DNA of 64,000 nt, taken from assembly GCA_036429605.1 (NCBI GenBank), contig JAVFKD010000004.1, positions 1,426,001 to 1,490,000 on the forward strand, written 5' to 3'. Of this stretch, positions 58,065-64,000 are shown piece by piece. A program made the translations under genes and the position numbers. The stretch is from Cladobotryum mycophilum (taxonomy: Eukaryota > Ascomycota > Sordariomycetes > Hypocreales > Hypocreaceae). The notes under the pieces are model-generated. The model did not search any database and had not been told where the DNA came from. It worked only from the letters and a program-made list of their open reading frames with translations. Position 1 is the stretch's first letter; every line of letters starts with the position of its first letter.

Positions 58065-59063
58065 TTATGTTGGCTGCACCGCAGCCTCGTTCAAACCCCA
58101 CGCGCTCGAGGATGAGTCGTAAACAGTGGCTCTTCTCATATCGCGAACATATTTCCCCTCAAAGTCACCACCACACGCCTTGTGCATGACGCATGTGTTG
58201 TCCTGGATACGTTTTAGTCAAAAAGTATCTTTAGATCTAATGCCATCATCACTACTCACCCATATTATGACATCACCATTATTCTCCCAATCGACTTTAA
58301 ATGTGTACTTATCCTGGCTGGCGTGCTGGAGTAGGTCCCTGATTATGGGTTGACTCTGCTCTTCCTCCATGCCGTCGATGTTATAGGCATGGGCCGCAAT
58401 GTATAGATTCATGCGCCCGCTCGGCTCATGCAACTGTGCTAATTTGTGGTGAGCGATGGAGAAGTCTGTCAGCTTGGCCATCTGAAAGAGGACACATTCA
58501 GGGGCGGCCAGTCCACGACTGTGTAACAACGAATGGGCCAAAACACAGTCTTTGATCTTCAGCTTCGTCTTGTCGTCTAGGTCTTTATATGCGGCCCTTG
58601 TATCAGCAAACGCAGTCGCGCCGCCGGTTCCCCTTGGCGGCAGCTGGTGGGCGCGGAGGATGGAATAGCCAGCCCGACGGGCGTTGTAGGAGCAATCGAC
58701 GTGGAAGAGGTCGTTTCCCTTGGCGATCTTGGACCTCAGGCTGTCCGTGGGGGAGACCTCGCCGTTTTCAATGTTGGACACGTCGGTGAGCTCGACGTTG
58801 GGGGTGAGCCGGTGCTTCTGTCCGGGCAGGCTGTAGGCGGAGGAAACGTCGAGCTCGCCAAGCTGACGCGCAAAGGCTACCTGGCTGGCGTCGCCGAGCT
58901 CGGTGCGGCGGAAGACCAGGACGCCATACTTTGCCATGCCGGCCCGGATGTTGCTGATGGTTTGCTCGGAGAGGGGCCGTGAGAAATCGACTCCGCGGCA
59001 CTCTGCGCCGAAGCTGGGGTGTAGTGCCTTGAAGCTCAAGGTGGGACTGAGAATTGGAGCCAT
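58065..59063 (-). CDS. TauD/TfdA-family Fe(II)/2-oxoglutarate dioxygenase
   Basis: Members couple 2-oxoglutarate decarboxylation to hydroxylation of small acidic substrates such as taurine or chlorophenoxyacetate; the substrate here is unknown. Exons are 59063-58260 and 58202-58065 (GTGAGT...TCCAG, phase 0), giving 313 residues. The Fe ligands are complete only after splicing: His121 and Asp123 in FHVDCSYN, and His275 in CVMHKACGG. The 2-oxoglutarate Arg is about 291 in VRDMRR. The N-terminal block (LHPSFGAECRGVDFSRPLS) and RAHQLPPRGTGGATAFADTR are typical of the fungal 2,4-D-dioxygenase-like group. There is no targeting signal, so it is probably cytosolic. The first exon alone would read into the intron and stop, losing His275. 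Confidence 0.93.
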
Positions 59064-60470
59064 TGCTATAATATCAAGACCGTGTTATATGCCCTAAGAG
59101 GTCTGAAACAAGATGGGACAAAGAGATACACCGGGGGAGCTTGTGGGTTTAAGACGACAGCTAGGATATATATATATTACTACTCCGTACTTCTCAATAG
59201 CCGTGTAATCAGACCTCAATGCCGGCACAGTTTCTCTAAGAACTAGAGTGGAAAACTCATTTTATTGTATGACTCTAAAAGCAACATGACTGTCTCGAAT
59301 AATGTGGGTTTGAGGACCCTTCTAAGGAAGAGCTGAACACCATGAAGACTCAGCAGTTGGGAAATAATCGCGCGAAGCTGAGACATGACTTCGGGATTTC
59401 AGACATGGCTAGTACACCACTATGGGTGGCAGCTCCCATTCCCTGTCTGTATTTCCGAGACATGCAACAGGAAACACGAGCTGAATGCTAGGTTGTGTCA
59501 TAGATTCATTAGGGATTCGAAATCTGTGATTCTACTCAACTGGGCCAAGTGATGAAAAATGCTAGACTGATAATCTCAAGAAGACTGAGAGGGTGGAAGA
59601 TGCCAAGATGGCTAGTTTGGGATTAGACGGTGATATGAGACATCTCTATGCAACAGTAGATGCGTGTGCGTTTATATACACAAGTGAATACGGCTGGTAA
59701 GTTGACGGTGAAAGTGGATGTCTTAGACCGGGTGGTTGAACAAAGCTTGGCTGGTAGTTTCGAAAGGGACTCTAGGCTCTACAAGTCTGTTACGGCCCGA
59801 CCCAAACAGGTACAGAATTAGGAAGCGCGACCTACTGTTGGTGACATGTGGGTGTAACATTCTGGGTGTTTCTGAAAAGGAACAATCTAGAACCGTCGGG
59901 TCGATGTTGGTAGTGGATTAAGTATCTTAGCCACAGTTCCAGTATTAGGTAGCTGATAATGAACAATGCTACTTAAAGACTGGTTACCTAAAACACGATG
60001 GTAGTGATTAGGGGGTAAATTATTTATGAGTGAGATTCTTATGGCTTGGTGCTGATTGACTGATTGAGGATCCTGACTGGTCTAGATAATCCGAGGTTTT
60101 ACTGAATTGAGGGTTATAGGTCATGATGGTATGGTTGGGTTGTGATATATAGTTATAGAGATGGGGGACAGGGAGGTATGAGTTGTGAGATGTACATCTG
60201 GGAGATAATATAGTGAAAAAAGGAGCTACAATAATTCCTGCTTGCATTCTTCTAGCTCTGGTTCGTTTTCCTAAATCATCAATATTTTCGTTGTTCACTC
60301 TCGGTCTCTCTCTTGTCACCATTTTCTGTCCCAACAACCGTAGACCAGTTCAACCCCCACATATGTTTCCCAGTATGTCTTGTCCTCCAGTTCAATCTCC
60401 CTAAGCGGTAAACCAACATCATGTTCAACACTCAATATACTTCATGGTCGTCGTGGGGACATGATCACAT
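59064..60470. other. Intergenic region
   Basis: Upstream DNA of the dioxygenase gene, with a TACTCCGTA motif at 59181 and a TA repeat at 59166-59177, plus the 3' flank of the ANK-VWA gene. No gene is seen. Confidence 0.5.
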
Positions 60471-62326
60471 TCACACGGCATCCGCATCCATAATCGGGCC
60501 CATCAGTAATTGTAGAAGCTGTGATAGGAGTGTCAGTCTTGGCGCCATAAGGCATGTAAATTCGTTGTAGACGTACCCATTGTTCCAGTCGCCATTCATT
60601 CTCCGCCCACTTCTCGAATTCAGTATCCAGTCGTTCTATGTATTACGTTAGTAAAAGGTCGAGGGATGCCACATGGCCCTGTGGAAGATGGGGTATCAAC
60701 GCCAAAGTAGGCTGACGTACGGGCAGTGCAGTACAAAACTTCTCTCAGGTCAGGGTCCGAGTCCAGGGCAATCAAGAAATCCCTGGCGTCTCTATCCGTA
60801 CCAATTTGGCTGATTTGGAAGCGAACCACTGTGAGAACCATTAATAATGATAAATCTTCTTTTCTTATCCAGAGAACAGCCTTACCTTTGGGGCTGTAGC
60901 CGTACTGCTGAAGGAGCTGACCGCATTCCAGAATGGTCTTCTTCAGCGTATCATGCCTCTCTGGTGTACGACTCGGTCCCATGGGGCAGCCATCAGTGAT
61001 GATGGAGACCAGCACCGGACGCTTGAAGGTCCCGTTTCTCAGCGGTTTGTACACCAACTCTTCTAGAATCTTTTTCTTGAGGTTGGTGCCAATCTCGGTC
61101 CATCCGTCGCAGTCAAGACTCATCATGATGTCGTTGATAGTGTCCAAAGAGGGTTTGCTCATGTTTGATTCGGTTTCCTTATTGATGAATCGCAGCTCGA
61201 TGCCTTCGTTGTCAGGGACGAGCCTTGTCGTAATGCTGGTGATTTGCTGGCATAATTCGTTCTGACGCTGCATCCGTGACCCCTCGATCATGGATCCACT
61301 GTCATCTAATCGCGTCGTTTTAATCAGCATTCAGGGGGCAAACTTCAACCATGGGATGTGACGAAATGTCAGCTCAGGGGCTCAAAACGTACCGCAGTAA
61401 AGCACTGGTTGGTAAAGGGAAACTCGGGTCAAGTCATGTACGTCAACAGGGTTTGTCGGATTTTCGTGTAAGCGCACAGCCTTTTTCACGACCTTCTCCA
61501 GGAAATCGCTCCCGGGAGGGAAAAACGGTCCAGATGCGTATCGGTGATGTATTTAAGTATGTCCTCTCTGAATTGGTCGACGTTCTTGCTTTCTCTAAGA
61601 CTCTGAACAAGAATGTTAGAAAAGAACTCCAGCAGGCTAGCCGTGTCTCACCTCTGGGATCAAATTGTCGAGAAGGCCACTCCAGTCAAATCTCTGCTTG
61701 ATGACGCCTCCCATCAAGGCGAGCGCACCGGCCGCAACAGCTTTCTTTCTGTGTTCCTCATTAACCCATGCAACAATAAAAAGCATCAGTCCACTGAGCA
61801 AGAGGAGTGCATCGAGACGATTGGTAGACCTCTTTGGCGAAGGAATAAGAGCGGCGAGGATCTTACGATCCTTTCTGGTCGTCGCCCATTCTCTTGCCGA
61901 CTCTCCCTTGTTGTTTTCAACTTCGGGCGATGCTCCAGCATCCACCAGTGCGGTGATCAATCTCTGACTCCGGCCCCTCTTCACCGCACCCAGTAGCGGC
62001 GGAGCATTCTCATCAAACTCCGAGGGCTTTGATGGGTCCGCCCCATAATGGAGAAGGACCTGAACAATCTGGCCTGCATTATTCTTCGTTCTTGATGCGG
62101 CCACCCAGAGTGGCGGTCGAGATGGGGTTCCGGTTGGGTCGACTCCGTTTGGATCAGCGCCATTTTGGAGCAGCATCCGAACCTGCTTGTAATGGCCGTT
62201 CCATGCAGCCACTCCAAGTGGAGTTAACTTTGACTTGGGGTCCACAGCATTGAGTTCTTTTTCTTTACCCACTAGGTCGCTTGCATTGAGTGTTCCATTC
62301 TTTGCCTTGTCGTAGATCGACTCCAT
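60471..62326 (-). CDS. Ankyrin-repeat/transmembrane/VWA-domain protein, with an apparent frameshift
   Basis: Six exons: 62326-61652, 61602-61393, 61305-60886, 60828-60721, 60635-60577 and 60518-60471. Donors are GTGAGA, GTACGT, GTAAGG, GTACGT and GTACGT. About three ankyrin repeats (residues 34-155) are followed by two hydrophobic segments (about 171-188 and 195-208). A linker THLDRFFPPGSDFLEKVV and a von Willebrand A domain with the metal site DDSGS come next; the first Asp codon is made by splicing. A KPL-like C-terminus ends MGPIMDADAV. In fungi the VWA module with YCDDSGSM is a known uncharacterised family. At 61521-61525 a run of five T (minus strand) breaks the frame; one added T makes all six exons phase-consistent (506 residues). 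An in-frame Met at 62464 would add 46 Ser/Arg-containing residues, possibly a targeting sequence. Confidence 0.85.
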
Positions 62327-64000
62327 TGTGGGTAGGGTCGTAGAAAAGACCCTAAACAGGGGCTGAGAATCAGGGGTAGCAGAACACCGCACGGATTTTA
62401 TATAGGAACTGGTAGTAAAGTATTTTTGGACACGAGAAAACGAATTTTGGGCAAGAGGCCCCATCTTGGCAGGCCTTTTCTATTTTTTTCTACACTCCTC
62501 ATACGTAGATGTTCTGTCTCCATATTGGGTGAATGGAAATCTGCCTGATAGTTGACCTTGGGCATTGAGCCGCATCAGGTGAAGAGCGCTAGGACCACTG
62601 CGGTCTCGTCTCAGGCCCCGAGCTTCACGGGCATCCCTTTTCGGTGACTCCAACGATAGTCTCTCCCTATCATGCGGCTGAAAGTAAAATATTTCATAGC
62701 AGAGAGAGGTCGGATAGCGTAGGCGTCCCATCATCGTGATCTTCGCCGTGATCATAAAGTACCCCAATAACCGGTGTGCAAACGTAACCAAACAAGCATA
62801 GCGCATGCAACAAACTCCCAATAGAATGAGAGATGGGTGAAATAGCAGTTCTATTCCATGCAAGATCTTACCGGTTAATAAAAGTCATCCCTGCTCAGAG
62901 CATTTGATACAAGAAAACACAGTCCCAAGAAATGTGCCACACACCATGGTATGAAGCAGCAGAGCCGCAAAGGTATCTTGACACATTCTCTCCTTTCCAC
63001 CGTGGGTTAATTCCGCGGCATCAGCCGGGATCATCGTCATGCTACATCCAAGGTACTGATAGTGGTGACCCTGCAGGAGGAGGTCAAACTTTGAGTATGG
63101 TGGATGCTATACTCTGTATGACGTTATAATATCCCTCGTTCTCGAATCCCTACTATCTTCCTAATTGGACGTTGGGGTGAAAGCATGGCTAGAACCCGTA
63201 AAAACCAACGAATCACAACCTGAACTCTTGCCGTCGTTGAGGCCCAATTCAGGCGAACATCCTGCCCCTCAGTGCCCAACTCGGTGATACGACTTGTTTG
63301 AAGCCGGCACGAGATGATTTATCATCTTGAATCTGTAATTTGTAAAATCTAAGCGCAGGATTAAAAAATATTTTCATTGGATCCGATTAATGAACTATGC
63401 GTCACAACCTAGGTCCTAGATATCAAAGGGAATATGATGGATGACTTAGGGTAGCGATTCGGTCAGCATTCCGTTAACGCCCTATTAAGGCGACCAGGCA
63501 AAGACCTCATGTGATGTCCAATGTCTCAGTTTGTCTCCATATAAGGTACGTGGGGTCGCATCTAGGGTCTGGTCCCATCTACTCGGTGGGTGGCACATAA
63601 CGCTACTGATCAAATACATTAGCCAAATCTTCATATATGATACGAACGGTTGTTGCGGGGAAATCAACGCTGCCACGTCAGTGAGACGCTCTGTGTTCTC
63701 TTTCAAACAATAGTTTGCCAGCCAATTAGAGCAGAGACACAGAGCCGCAATCCTCATGATCCCTGTCTAAACACCAAACGTTGATAGACGATTCCGGAAT
63801 TGTCCAGTCCATCTAGACAGGACATGGGGATGTGTTAGCCTCACCTCCTGGCAGTGAAAGAGGTCGCCTGAAAATCGCCTTGGGCAGCATCACCCTCTGT
63901 AGCTAAACCTTGCTATCCGCTGACTCAACTTCCATGGGTTGCCATGGTGCAGCTAGCATAGATTCAACTATCCTATCTAGTCCAGCATGCCACCTTCGGA
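62327..64000. other. Gene-free right edge
   Basis: Upstream DNA of the ANK-VWA gene. Open frames at 62480-62863 and 63485-63757 (minus) show no recognisable motif and no splice structure I can support. Base composition is ordinary. Confidence 0.45.

Overview
This window is nuclear DNA of a filamentous ascomycete, most likely a Sordariomycete and probably Hypocreales. The grounds are short GT-AG introns (about 50-110 nt) with GTAAGT/GTACGT/GTATGT-type donors and CTAAC-like branch sites, family-level protein resemblances, long gene-poor spacers full of pyrimidine tracts, and recurring TAGGTAGG and TACGGAGTA intergenic motifs. No transposon, CRISPR array, rRNA or convincing tRNA was seen.

Layout, left to right: gene-free DNA (1-3871); electron-transfer flavoprotein:ubiquinone oxidoreductase (-); AT-richer spacer; secreted GH125 exo-alpha-1,6-mannosidase (+), convergent with the HECT ubiquitin ligase HUL5 (-); a divergent promoter shared with the poly(A)-binding protein PAB1 (+). 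Then comes a long run of minus-strand genes: an unassigned membrane protein, with a further hydrophobic reading frame immediately upstream that may be its N-terminus; a universal-stress-protein-domain protein; mitoribosomal protein uS7m (RSM7); a 93-residue dsRNA-binding-domain protein; neutral ceramidase after an 8.9-kb gap with no recognisable gene; a small mitochondrial-type membrane protein; and the SRS2 helicase. Two plus-strand genes follow: a type I membrane protein and, after a 4.1-kb upstream region, an SREBP-type membrane-tethered bHLH factor with a large Gln/HSQQQ repeat. The window closes with a TauD/TfdA-type dioxygenase (-) and an ankyrin-transmembrane-VWA protein (-).

The genes do not form an evident pathway; this is a mosaic of housekeeping genes (mitochondrial electron transfer, mitoribosome, mRNA metabolism, proteasome-linked ubiquitination, DNA repair) and lipid or membrane functions (ceramidase, SREBP). 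Exon-intron structures were worked out by hand from splice consensus and codon phase and agree to the base for most genes.

The most notable observation is that four otherwise well-conserved genes (ETF-QO, the USP protein, SRS2 and ANK-VWA) each need exactly one frame correction. In every case it falls in a homopolymer of five or six bases, and a possible fifth lies between 20131 and 20200. This points to systematic base-calling error in the assembly rather than four pseudogenes, but it needs raw reads. The biologically freshest items are the dsRBD microprotein, the ANK-TM-VWA architecture and the repeat-expanded SREBP linker.
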